Shown: positions 1 through 5,358 of the stretch, piece after piece | Layout: each line of letters opens with the position of its first letter | How positions within the stretch are numbered: position 1 is the stretch's first letter | DNA from: an uncultured Lachnospiraceae bacterium | GTDB lineage: Bacteria > Bacillota > Clostridia > Lachnospirales > Lachnospiraceae | Length of the DNA stretch: 7,535 nt | Direction of reading: 5' to 3' | Assembly: GCA_946533525.1 (NCBI GenBank) | Contig: CAMNBW010000071.1 | Coordinates: forward strand, 1 to 7,535 | Made by a program: the position numbers and the translations under genes | The notes under the pieces: generated by a model | Database searches by the model: none | Told to the model about the DNA's origin: nothing | Seen by the model: the letters and a program-made list of their open reading frames with translations, nothing else

Positions 1-1003
1 TGTCGGTTATTATGGCGCTTATGAGCTCGTGGTCTGTCACATCGAAGGCCGGGTTAAATACCTTTACCCCCTCGGGAGCCATCCGGTGAACATAATATTT
101 TTCTGTCAACTCCTCAGCCGCCCTCTGCTCTATTACGATGTCCTCTCCGCTGGTCGTAGACATATCTATCGTCGAATAGGGGGCAAACACATAGAAGGGA
201 ACATGATAGTAATTCGCCAGCACCGACAGAGCGGAAGTTCCTATCTTATTTGCCGTGTCTCCGTTGGCCGCTATCCTGTCCGCCCCGACTATCACCGCAT
301 CTATCTTTCCGGCCTTCATAAGCTCCCCAGCCATGTTGTCGCAAAGCAGGGTGGTATCAACTCCCGAGCGCACCAGCTCATAAGCCGTCAGCCTCGCCCC
401 CTGAAGGAGCGGCCTCGTCTCGTCAACATAGAGCTTAAATTTCATGCCCCTTTCCATGCCGATATAGACCGGGGACAGCTGGGTCCCGTACCTCGTTGTC
501 GCCAGAGCTCCCGCATTGCAGTGGGTTAAAAGCGACGCCCCGTCATGGATGAGCTCCAGGGCGTTTTCCCCTATCCTGCGGCACATATCTATATCCTCCG
601 AGTGAATGTCCTCGGCTTCTTTTTTAAGCTTTGAGATTATCTGACCGACATCGGCGGCTCCTGCGGCATCCACCAGGTCTTCCATACGCCTGATGGCCCA
701 GCTTAAGTTTACGGCCGTTGGTCTGGATGAATTGAGGTACTCGCCGTCCTTATGAAAGCTTTCCCTGAAAGTTTCGTAGTCCCTGTCGGCATATTTTAAC
801 GCAGCAACGTACATCGCATATGCCGCAAATACGCCGATACAGGGGGCTCCTCTTACCTCCAGTCCCAGTATCGCCTCGTACATATCCTCTATGGAAGTGA
901 CGCTCTTAAACTCCTCTTTCCACGGCAGCTTCGACTGGTCAAGATACACCACCGCCCTGCCGTCCTCACTGAGTCTTACGTGATCCGAAGGTAAGTATTC
1001 CAT
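1..1003 (-). CDS. mtnA: S-methyl-5-thioribose-1-phosphate isomerase family protein (MtnA), 3' end cut by window edge
   Basis: The enzyme converts an aldose-1-phosphate to the matching ketose-1-phosphate; classically 5-methylthioribose-1-P becomes 5-methylthioribulose-1-P in methionine salvage, in the cytoplasm. My translation gives 334 residues with no stop before the left edge. The family is about 350 residues, so only some 15-20 are missing. Motifs in order: LDQSKLP (21-27), RGAPCIG (51-57), RPTAVNLSW (94-102), THCNAGALAT (160-169), DETRPLLQGARLTAYEL (194-210), VGADRIAANGDTANKIGT (239-256), APYSTID (274-280) and NPAFDVT (317-323). Cys162 and Asp242 match the catalytic Cys160/Asp240 pair known from the Bacillus subtilis enzyme. 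The usual Ala in RGAPAIG is Cys55 here. The start at 1003 has a GGAGA site at 1013-1017 and lies two bases after the PNP stop, so the pair is very likely co-translated. The native substrate may be another 5-substituted or plain ribose-1-P, because no methylthioribose kinase is visible. Family assignment is secure; substrate is inference. Confidence 0.93.
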   Translation of the reverse strand, partial: MEYLPSDHVRLSEDGRAVVYLDQSKLPWKEEFKSVTSIEDMYEAILGLEVRGAPCIGVFAAYAMYVAALKYADRDYETFRESFHKDGEYLNSSRPTAVNLSWAIRRMEDLVDAAGAADVGQIISKLKKEAEDIHSEDIDMCRRIGENALELIHDGASLLTHCNAGALATTRYGTQLSPVYIGMERGMKFKLYVDETRPLLQGARLTAYELVRSGVDTTLLCDNMAGELMKAGKIDAVIVGADRIAANGDTANKIGTSALSVLANYYHVPFYVFAPYSTIDMSTTSGEDIVIEQRAAEELTEKYYVHRMAPEGVKVFNPAFDVTDHELISAIITD

Positions 1004-1005
1004 TA

Positions 1006-1827
1006 TTATATTTCTCCGATAAATTTAATAAGTAACTCCTTAAATCTGGGTGCGGCAGCGGCGCCAGCCTCCAATACCTCTTCCTCTGTGAGCTTATACT
1101 TAGCTATCCCCGCGGCCAGGTTGGTCACACAGGAAATTCCGCAGATCTTCATGCCGGCATGATTGGCCGCGATAGCTTCCACGACCGTGCTCATCCCGAC
1201 TGCATCCGCACCGAGGGTCTTAAACATCCTTATCTCGGCAGGGCTTTCATAGGAAGGCCCCGTTGTCTGGAGATATACTCCCTCCTTCAGATCGATGCCC
1301 AGTTCCTTTGCCGCGGCACGTATCTTATCATTAAGCTCATGGTTGTAAATCTCGCTCATGTCCGGAAAACGCACTCCGAGCTCCGCAATATTGGGCCCTA
1401 TCAAAGGATTTACCGCAAAAGAAGAGATGTGATCAGTAATAAGCATGAAATCCCCGGGCTTGAAATTTTCATTTATCCCGCCGGAAGCGTTGGTAAGGAT
1501 AAGTACCTTTGCCCCGAGCATGCCCATTAGCCTTGCGGGAAGCACCACATCACTTATAGCATAGCCTTCGTAAAAATGAACCCTGCCCTTCATGCAGATA
1601 ATCTTCTTATCCCCGATGCGGCCGTAGATGAATTTTCCGACGTGTCCGGGAGCGGTGGATACCGGGAAGCCCGGAATATCCTTATAGCTTATCTCGCCTT
1701 CAACCTCGATATTGTCTGCAAAATCTCCTAAACCTGAGCCTAAGACCAGTGCGACCTCCGGCTCAAAATCCGTCATCTTACGGACTGCATCGTAACAGCC
1801 TTTAAGCTTTTCATAAACCTCACTCAT
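1006..1827 (-). CDS. punA: Purine nucleoside phosphorylase, trimeric type
   Basis: It cleaves purine nucleosides with phosphate to the free base and a pentose-1-phosphate, in the cytoplasm. At 273 residues it has the normal length of the trimeric PNP/MTAP family. Visible motifs: phosphate loop LGSGLG (29-34), GHVGK with His62, RVHFYEG (82-88) with the phosphate-binding Arg82/His84, TNASGGIN (112-119), GPSYESPAEIR (190-200) with base-contacting Glu194, VGMSTV (210-215), and SCVTNLAAG (232-240) with purine-binding Asn236. The TGPSYESPAE signature is that of inosine/guanosine phosphorylases rather than methylthioadenosine phosphorylases. One oddity: most relatives have L-(S/T)-H-x-E-V near the C-terminus, where the His contacts the ribose 5'-OH (human His257). 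Here the segment reads LTEEEV, with Glu248 in that place. The start is supported by AAGGAAGGGG at 1834-1843, six bases upstream. It is the middle gene of a three-gene operon, 14 bases after the disordered protein and 2 bases before mtnA. Exact nucleoside preference is uncertain. Confidence 0.94.
   Translation of the reverse strand: MSEVYEKLKGCYDAVRKMTDFEPEVALVLGSGLGDFADNIEVEGEISYKDIPGFPVSTAPGHVGKFIYGRIGDKKIICMKGRVHFYEGYAISDVVLPARLMGMLGAKVLILTNASGGINENFKPGDFMLITDHISSFAVNPLIGPNIAELGVRFPDMSEIYNHELNDKIRAAAKELGIDLKEGVYLQTTGPSYESPAEIRMFKTLGADAVGMSTVVEAIAANHAGMKICGISCVTNLAAGIAKYKLTEEEVLEAGAAAAPRFKELLIKFIGEI
1013..1017 (-). promoter_or_regulatory. Ribosome binding site of mtnA inside the PNP reading frame
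   Basis: GGAGA on the minus strand lies 9 bases before the mtnA ATG. It sits within the last codons of the upstream phosphorylase gene. It supports the 1003 start and suggests translational coupling. Confidence 0.7.
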
Positions 1828-1833
1828 GGCAAG

Positions 1834-1843
1834 CCCCTTCCTT
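1834..1843 (-). promoter_or_regulatory. Ribosome binding site of the PNP gene
   Basis: AAGGAAGGGG on the minus strand ends six bases before the ATG at 1827. It overlaps the TAA stop (1842-1844) of the upstream gene, so the two genes are closely coupled. Confidence 0.75.
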
Positions 1844-2729
1844 AATCAAAATTAAAATCATCTATAAATTCACTGTTGGGATCGGAACCTTCCCCTCCTC
1901 TTACCCTCGTGCTTCCACGAAGCCTGGGGCCATCGTCAAGAAAGTATCCGTCGTCATTGTCTTCTTCATTTATGAGCATGACCCTTCTTTCGCCGTACTG
2001 GGGCTCGTCCTCATAGATGTCATTATCATCGAAATCATCGTCAAAGAGCGCCTCGTCCTCTTCGTCGTAGGCGTATCCGTCCTCATCTTCGCTGTAATCG
2101 TCTTCAAATTCAGCGTCCGTATAAGCTCCCTCGTCTTCGTAGGGGGCTTCCTCGCTCTCCTCATCATATTCCAGCTCAGCATATTCATCCCCGAGCACAT
2201 ATCCTTCCCGGCTGTTTTCGGGCTCTTCCTCGCGATACATTTCCTCGTCCTGAGGTTCGCTGCCGCCGGAAATATATGAGGGTCTTACACTGGCATAGCG
2301 CCCCGCAGCAGCGCTTTCGGAAATCTCTTCTCCGTTGCTGTAGGGATCGTAGGAAGCGGGACTCACCCTCTCCACGGATATGGTCTCGGTCTGCGTGGGT
2401 TCTCTTCTTTCCTCCCGTCTCTGAGCCACTCTCCTTGCTTCCCTTCTATCCTCGGGAGAGCGTCTGCCGCCTGTCCCCCGGCGCTTTCTGCGCCTGGTTT
2501 CACGCATATTGAGGAACTCTTCCAAAACAGCATCGGCCTGTTCCCGTTGATTTGAATTAACGTATATTACACAGACCTCCTTTGCCCCTCCGAAATCCCT
2601 TCTCTTGAAGATCGAAAGCTTCTTCCATTTTTCAAGGTAGGAGCAGCGGGCCTTCACAAGCCGTCTTTGAAGCTCTTCCTTTTCTCTTATGCTTACAGTT
2701 CTGTAAAGCTCGTATTCGTTATTATCCAT
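1842..2729 (-). CDS. Charged, probably disordered protein of unknown function, first gene of the PNP-mtnA operon
   Basis: I do not recognise this 295-residue protein. Residues 1-75 look folded: a charged, likely helical stretch (12-40) precedes a short hydrophobic segment EVCVIYVNS (51-59) and a further helix (60-74). Residues 76-110 are a strongly basic block with about 16 arginines plus interspersed acids. From about 155 to 262 the chain is very rich in Asp and Glu, with a Tyr or Phe every 4-10 residues (for example Y165, Y177, Y183, Y188, Y197, Y203, F208, Y212, Y219). A short tail, 268-277, is basic again. There is no signal peptide or membrane segment, so it should be cytoplasmic. The ATG at 2729 follows GGAGGAG (2733-2739) and a clear promoter, which supports a real gene despite the low complexity. 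It heads an operon with PNP and mtnA; a role in that pathway cannot be inferred from sequence. The acidic tract could mimic nucleic acid or mediate condensation, but that is speculation. Confidence 0.8.
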   Translation of the reverse strand: MDNNEYELYRTVSIREKEELQRRLVKARCSYLEKWKKLSIFKRRDFGGAKEVCVIYVNSNQREQADAVLEEFLNMRETRRRKRRGTGGRRSPEDRREARRVAQRREERREPTQTETISVERVSPASYDPYSNGEEISESAAAGRYASVRPSYISGGSEPQDEEMYREEEPENSREGYVLGDEYAELEYDEESEEAPYEDEGAYTDAEFEDDYSEDEDGYAYDEEDEALFDDDFDDNDIYEDEPQYGERRVMLINEEDNDDGYFLDDGPRLRGSTRVRGGEGSDPNSEFIDDFNFD

Positions 2730-2732
2730 TTT

Positions 2733-2739
2733 CTCCTCC
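2733..2739 (-). promoter_or_regulatory. Ribosome binding site of the disordered-protein gene
   Basis: GGAGGAG on the minus strand, close upstream of the ATG at 2729. It fixes the start of this otherwise unrecognised gene. Confidence 0.75.
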
Positions 2740-2740
2740 G

Positions 2741-2756
2741 TGCCCTTTAAAGGACA
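2741..2756. promoter_or_regulatory. Imperfect dyad in the operon leader, possible operator
   Basis: The stretch TGCCCTTTAAAGGACA is a dyad matching at 7 of 8 position pairs around a TTTAAA centre, with a perfect ten-base core (2744-2753). It lies just downstream of the predicted transcription start (about 2759) and just upstream of the ribosome binding site. It could be a repressor site, or in the RNA a five-pair hairpin with a UUUAAA loop. The regulator is unknown. Confidence 0.4.
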
Positions 2757-2765
2757 TACGTGGAA

Positions 2766-2794
2766 ATTATAACCGATTTCATTGTTTTAAGCAA
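2766..2794 (-). promoter_or_regulatory. Promoter of the disordered protein-PNP-mtnA operon
   Basis: On the minus strand, TTGCTT (2789-2794), a 17-base spacer and a perfect TATAAT (2766-2771) form a housekeeping-type promoter. The stretch upstream of the -35 (2795-2835) is very rich in A and T, as in UP elements, which may offset the modest -35 match. Transcription would start near 2759, about 30 bases before the ATG. Confidence 0.75.
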
Positions 2795-2830
2795 TTTTTG
2801 AGCAAATATTTTATAAAAAATTTAAGGAAT

Positions 2831-2871
2831 AAAAAGGGCGTCCGGTTTTCTTACGAAATTCCAAACGCCCC
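2831..2871 (-). terminator. Rho-independent terminator of the sugar-binding lipoprotein gene
   Basis: On the minus strand, GGGCGT (2865-2870) pairs with ACGCCC (2836-2841). The stem continues through GG/CC and GAAA/TTTC (2855-2858 with 2847-2850) around a four-base loop, with small internal mismatches. Five T follow (2831-2835), then more AT-rich sequence. It lies about 40 bases past the lipoprotein stop and just ahead of the next promoter, which separates the two transcription units. Confidence 0.85.
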
Positions 2872-2909
2872 TGTTTTTAGACTAAGTTAAACTATATTGC
2901 AACTTAAAA

Positions 2910-4220
2910 TTACAGTACGTTAACCCACTCAGCCATGTTGTCCTTATAGAATACATAAGGTGTGCCGGCAAGAACAGCCGTGCCGCCATCGCTGTAGGTG
3001 TAGCCCGAGTACTCTGTTGCGGGATAATCACGGAAAGCATCCATTGTGAAGGTGGATCCGTCGGAACCATCAAAGGTGCCTGCCTTGATAGCCTGCTGTA
3101 CGCCGCCTGCAACTGCTCCAAGGTGAATAACGTCCCAAAGCATCATGTAAGGGCATACAAAGCTGAATGCATCGTCAGAAGAGCTTGCAGGCATGAAGGA
3201 CTGCATCTCGCTGGGAAGTCCAAGACCTGTAAGAACGATGTCGCTGTTAGCACTCTTTAATACCTGACCTGCTGCAACGATACCGATGGTCGTAGGAGAA
3301 ATTATAGCGTCAACCTTGCCTTCTGAAACGAAAGCCTGAGCCTGTGTTGTGGACTCTGTAAGGTCATCATTACCATACTTCTTGTCGATAGTGGGATCAA
3401 CCTTTCCTGAATAGATGGGATCCTTTAATTCCTCTTCCATAGCTGCGATCCAGCCGTTCTGAACGGGTGTATCGATACCTGCTGAAAGAACGCCGAGCTT
3501 GATGGGATCTCCGCTGTAGTTAGCCAGCTCTGTCTTAAGAGTATCCTTCATCTTGCCGTCTCCGGGATAGTCAATGCCAAGCTTGATAAGAACTGCTGCC
3601 TGTACAAGGTAAGCGCCTATATCGTTTGTCTCAGCCTGATTTACGTGTGTAAGACGATATTCCGGGCTTGCTGCAGAGTCGATAGAGATGATCGGGATAC
3701 CTGCATCCTTAGCCTTCTTGAACACCTGATCGTAACCGGAGTCACCGTTTGTTGAAATTGTGATTGAAGCAACGCCCTGAGTGATGAGCTCGTCAAGCAT
3801 CTGAACCTGAGCTGCAACTGTTGTCTCAGCAGGGCTCTGATATGTTGTCTTCTCGCCTATGCTGTGCATATACTCTGAGAAGCCTTCATACATAAGATCA
3901 CCGAAGCTGTTACCGGTAGACTTGAACATGAATACATGTACGCCTGCGCCGGGGCCATCATCGATAACCTCTCCCGAACCTGCTGCGGGAGCTGCAGGAG
4001 TCTCTGCTGCTGCCTCTTCTGCTGCGGGTGCTGCTTCCTCTGCTGCAGGAGCCTCTGCTGCTGTTGCGTCTGCTGCTGCCTCTGCTGCTTCTGCGCCGCT
4101 CTCTACTGCTGTATCAGCCGCTGCTGCGCCTGTCTGAGCTGCGCCGGTGGAACCACAACCAACCATTGTTGCAACCATCAATGCACTAAGGCCGATAGCT
4201 GCGATTTTCTTCAAAACCAT
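2910..4220 (-). CDS. RhaS-like sugar ABC transporter substrate-binding lipoprotein
   Basis: An extracellular, membrane-anchored sugar receptor for an ABC importer, 436 residues. The N-terminus MVLKK, a hydrophobic stretch and the lipobox MVGC give lipidation at Cys22. Residues 24-85 are an Ala/Glu/Pro/Thr spacer of low complexity, expected to hold the receptor off the membrane. From about 93 onward it is a type I periplasmic-binding fold: HVFMFKSTGNSFGDLMYEGF (95-114), QVQMLDELITQGV (138-150), IPIISIDSAASPEYRLTHVNQ (175-195), IISPTTIGIVAAGQVL (306-321), TGLGLPSEMQSF (331-342), and a C-terminal GTPYVFYKDNMAEWV (419-433). The APTT/SPTT-x-GI and TGLG-x-P-x-EM stretches resemble the rhamnose-binding RhaS group and, less closely, the AI-2 receptor LsrB. 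The ligand is therefore likely rhamnose-like, for example L-lyxose, but this is inference. No permease or ATPase gene is adjacent, and a terminator follows directly. The ATG at 4220 has GGGAGG at 4229-4234. Confidence 0.93.
   Translation of the reverse strand: MVLKKIAAIGLSALMVATMVGCGSTGAAQTGAAAADTAVESGAEAAEAAADATAAEAPAAEEAAPAAEEAAAETPAAPAAGSGEVIDDGPGAGVHVFMFKSTGNSFGDLMYEGFSEYMHSIGEKTTYQSPAETTVAAQVQMLDELITQGVASITISTNGDSGYDQVFKKAKDAGIPIISIDSAASPEYRLTHVNQAETNDIGAYLVQAAVLIKLGIDYPGDGKMKDTLKTELANYSGDPIKLGVLSAGIDTPVQNGWIAAMEEELKDPIYSGKVDPTIDKKYGNDDLTESTTQAQAFVSEGKVDAIISPTTIGIVAAGQVLKSANSDIVLTGLGLPSEMQSFMPASSSDDAFSFVCPYMMLWDVIHLGAVAGGVQQAIKAGTFDGSDGSTFTMDAFRDYPATEYSGYTYSDGGTAVLAGTPYVFYKDNMAEWVNVL
3975..4142 (-). 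repeat. GCT/GCA-rich triplet low-complexity tract encoding the lipoprotein spacer
   Basis: The DNA for lipoprotein residues about 27-82 is dominated by alanine codons mixed with GAA/GAG, in irregular GCAGCAG-like runs. It explains the long false open frames rich in Cys, Ala or Ser on the opposite strand. Such tracts are prone to length change by slippage in steps of three. Confidence 0.7.
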
Positions 4221-4228
4221 TTTTTTAA

Positions 4229-4234
4229 CCTCCC
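4229..4234 (-). promoter_or_regulatory. Ribosome binding site of the binding lipoprotein
   Basis: GGGAGG on the minus strand, eight bases before the ATG at 4220. It supports that start, which also gives a typical lipoprotein signal peptide. Confidence 0.75.
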
Positions 4235-4277
4235 ATTAAAAAGTTTTGCAATAACTGCTTTCTAAATAATAACTCAT

Positions 4278-4306
4278 AGTATAATGAAATGCAACAAAAA
4301 TTTTAA
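4278..4306 (-). promoter_or_regulatory. Probable promoter of the binding lipoprotein gene
   Basis: On the minus strand TTAAAA (4301-4306, four of six -35 matches), a 17-base spacer and TATACT (4278-4283, five of six -10 matches). Transcription would start near 4271, giving a leader of about 50 bases. An inverted copy of the TGTTG box lies within the spacer, and three direct copies lie just upstream of the -35. Confidence 0.55.
4292..4301 (-). promoter_or_regulatory. Inverted copy of the TGTTG box, possible operator
   Basis: CAACAAAAAT here is the exact reverse complement of ATTTTTGTTG at 4329-4338. It sits between the -10 and -35 of the predicted lipoprotein promoter, a typical place for a repressor to bind. 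The AT-rich composition means chance cannot be excluded. Confidence 0.35.
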
Positions 4307-4313
4307 GTTTTTC

Positions 4314-4343
4314 TGTTGATTTATGTTGATTTTTGTTGGTTTC
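4314..4343. repeat. Three direct 10-bp repeats TGTTGRTTTN, candidate regulator-binding array
   Basis: TGTTGATTTA (4314-4323), TGTTGATTTT (4324-4333) and TGTTGGTTTC (4334-4343) are joined end to end. One unit per helical turn places all boxes on the same DNA face. The array lies at about -43 to -72 of the lipoprotein promoter and just upstream of the -10 boxes for the divergent epimerase operon, so a single regulator could serve both. Confidence 0.5.
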
Positions 4344-4362
4344 GCTTTTTAACCACTATTTT

Positions 4363-4385
4363 TATAATGTTTCTTATGATATAAT
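4363..4385 (+). promoter_or_regulatory. Two tandem -10 boxes for the ulaE-rpe operon
   Basis: Perfect TATAAT hexamers occur at 4363-4368 and 4380-4385. Neither has a good -35 at 16-18 bases upstream (TTTCGC and TATTTT at 17), which suggests help from an activator, perhaps bound at the adjacent TGTTG repeats. The predicted starts, near 4375 and 4392, leave leaders of about 52 and 35 bases before the ATG at 4427. Confidence 0.45.
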
Positions 4386-4411
4386 AACTGAAAATGTACA
4401 ATCTTGTTACA

Positions 4412-4419
4412 GAAAGGGG
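4412..4419 (+). promoter_or_regulatory. Ribosome binding site that decides the ulaE start
   Basis: GAAAGGGG is seven bases before the ATG at 4427. The in-frame ATG at 4394 has no such site and would lie at or before the predicted transcription start, so 4427 is chosen. Confidence 0.8.
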
Positions 4420-4426
4420 TCTGAAT

Positions 4427-5272
4427 ATGAAGAATTCTTACGCAATAGGACTTTACGAAAAGGCTGTTCCCAAGTCTCTTTCCTGGGAAGAAAAGCTTAC
4501 CTGCGCCCTCGAATGCGGCTACGATTTCCTTGAGATCAGCATAGATGAAACCGACGACAAGCTCTCACGCCTTGAATGGTCTGCCGAAGAAAGACTGAAG
4601 CTCATAACCCTTATGAAGGATATAGGGCTCCCTATTCGCAGCATGTGCCTTTCCGGGCACCGCAAGTACCCCTTCGGCTCGGCTGACCCCGAGACCAGAA
4701 AGCGCGGCATGGAGATCATGGAAAAGGCCATAGAATTTGCCGACGACCTCGGCATAAGGATAATCCAGCTCGCGGGCTATGACGTATATTATGAAGACAG
4801 CACCGAAGACAGCGTTCGCCTCTTTGGTGAAAACCTGCAAAAGGCCGTGGAAATGGCGGCCCGCTATGGAGTGGTCCTGGGCTTTGAGACCATGGAGACC
4901 GAATTTATGAATACGGTGGGCAAGTCAATGAACTACGTCCGCAGGATAGACAGCCCCTACCTCGGAGTCTATCCCGATGCGGGCAATCTCACCAACGCCG
5001 CAAAGACCTACGGCACCGACGTTTTAAAGGATATGGAGGAGGGACGGGGACATATCGTCGCCCTTCATCTTAAGGAGACTGTTCCCGGGAAGTTCAGGGA
5101 GATCCCCTTCTTTACCGGCCATGTGGACTTCGAAGCCGTTATCAGAAAGGCCAAGGAGCTCGGGGTATACAGGTTTGTGACCGAGATGTGGGACGTGGGT
5201 AACGCTTCCTGGAGAGAGGATATAGTTGCCGCTGTAAGCGGAATGAAAAAAATACTGGACTCAATTTATTAA
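4427..5272 (+). CDS. ulaE: L-xylulose/L-ribulose-5-phosphate 3-epimerase, UlaE (SgaU/SgbU) type
   Basis: It interconverts L-xylulose-5-P and L-ribulose-5-P at C3, in the cytoplasm. In enterobacteria this step joins L-xylulose and L-ascorbate breakdown to the pentose phosphate pathway. From the 4427 start the protein has 281 residues, close to the 284 of E. coli UlaE, and the remembered E. coli sequence aligns along its length: GLYEKAVP (8-15), DFLEISIDETDDKLSRLEW (33-51), SMCLSGHRKYPFGS (72-85), GIRIIQLAGYDVYY (109-122). It is a xylose-isomerase-like TIM barrel with metal-site residues Glu154 (GFETME), Asp184 (YPDAGN), His214 (VALHLKE) and Glu253 (TEMW), matching Glu155, Asp185, His211 and Glu251 of E. 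coli UlaE. It is the first gene of a two-gene operon with an Rpe paralogue, divergent from the sugar-binding lipoprotein. No ascorbate genes (UlaA-D type) are in the window, so an L-pentose route is more likely than ascorbate use. Confidence 0.93.
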   Translation: MKNSYAIGLYEKAVPKSLSWEEKLTCALECGYDFLEISIDETDDKLSRLEWSAEERLKLITLMKDIGLPIRSMCLSGHRKYPFGSADPETRKRGMEIMEKAIEFADDLGIRIIQLAGYDVYYEDSTEDSVRLFGENLQKAVEMAARYGVVLGFETMETEFMNTVGKSMNYVRRIDSPYLGVYPDAGNLTNAAKTYGTDVLKDMEEGRGHIVALHLKETVPGKFREIPFFTGHVDFEAVIRKAKELGVYRFVTEMWDVGNASWREDIVAAVSGMKKILDSIY

Positions 5273-5295
5273 GATTTTAAGGGAACGTAGTAGCT

Positions 5296-5358
5296 ATGAG
5301 CTATAAGTCAGATATTACCGGGGAAAAAATCCCATTTAATAAAGGAGGAACACCATGA
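5296..5358 (+). CDS. Possible 20-codon ORF overlapping the rpe start
   Basis: An ATG at 5296 opens a 20-codon frame (peptide begins MSYKSDITGE and ends NKGGTP). Its TGA at 5356-5358 overlaps the rpe ATG in the ATGA manner of translationally coupled genes. A weak AAGGG (5279-5283) lies twelve bases upstream, farther than ideal. It fills most of the 82-base gap after ulaE. It could be a leader peptide coupling translation to rpe, but a frame of this size can arise by chance and the peptide is not recognised. Confidence 0.22.
   Translation: MSYKSDITGEKIPFNKGGTP
5341..5348 (+). promoter_or_regulatory. Ribosome binding site of rpe
   Basis: AAAGGAGG, six bases before the ATG at 5355, is a near-ideal site. 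It supports this start and means rpe does not need translational coupling to be expressed. Confidence 0.85.

Noticed and set aside
29..529. 166-codon plus-strand open frame
   Set aside because: It lies antisense to the well-supported mtnA gene, shows no recognisable domain and has no ribosome binding site that I can see.
1970..2200. Minus-strand 76-codon frame rich in Met, Thr and Arg inside the disordered-protein gene
   Set aside because: It is a frame-shifted reading of the Asp/Glu-rich tract. The main frame has the promoter, the ribosome site and the operon position.
2836..2880. Use of the lipoprotein terminator hairpin for the plus strand as well
   Set aside because: A short T-run does follow on the plus strand (2874-2878), but no plus-strand gene ends nearby, so a bidirectional role has no purpose here.
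3859..4265. Overlapping plus-strand frames rich in Ala/Ser or Cys
   Set aside because: They are antisense readings of the Ala/Glu triplet tract of the lipoprotein spacer; the bias follows from the repeated GCA/GCT codons.
4336..4350. Possible catabolite-response (cre) element around TTGGTTTCGCTTTTT
   Set aside because: The central CG is present, but too many flanking consensus positions fail, including the terminal CA.
4394..4426. Upstream ATG extending UlaE by 11 residues
   Set aside because: It has no ribosome binding site and coincides with the predicted transcription start. The ATG at 4427 has a good site and gives the family length.
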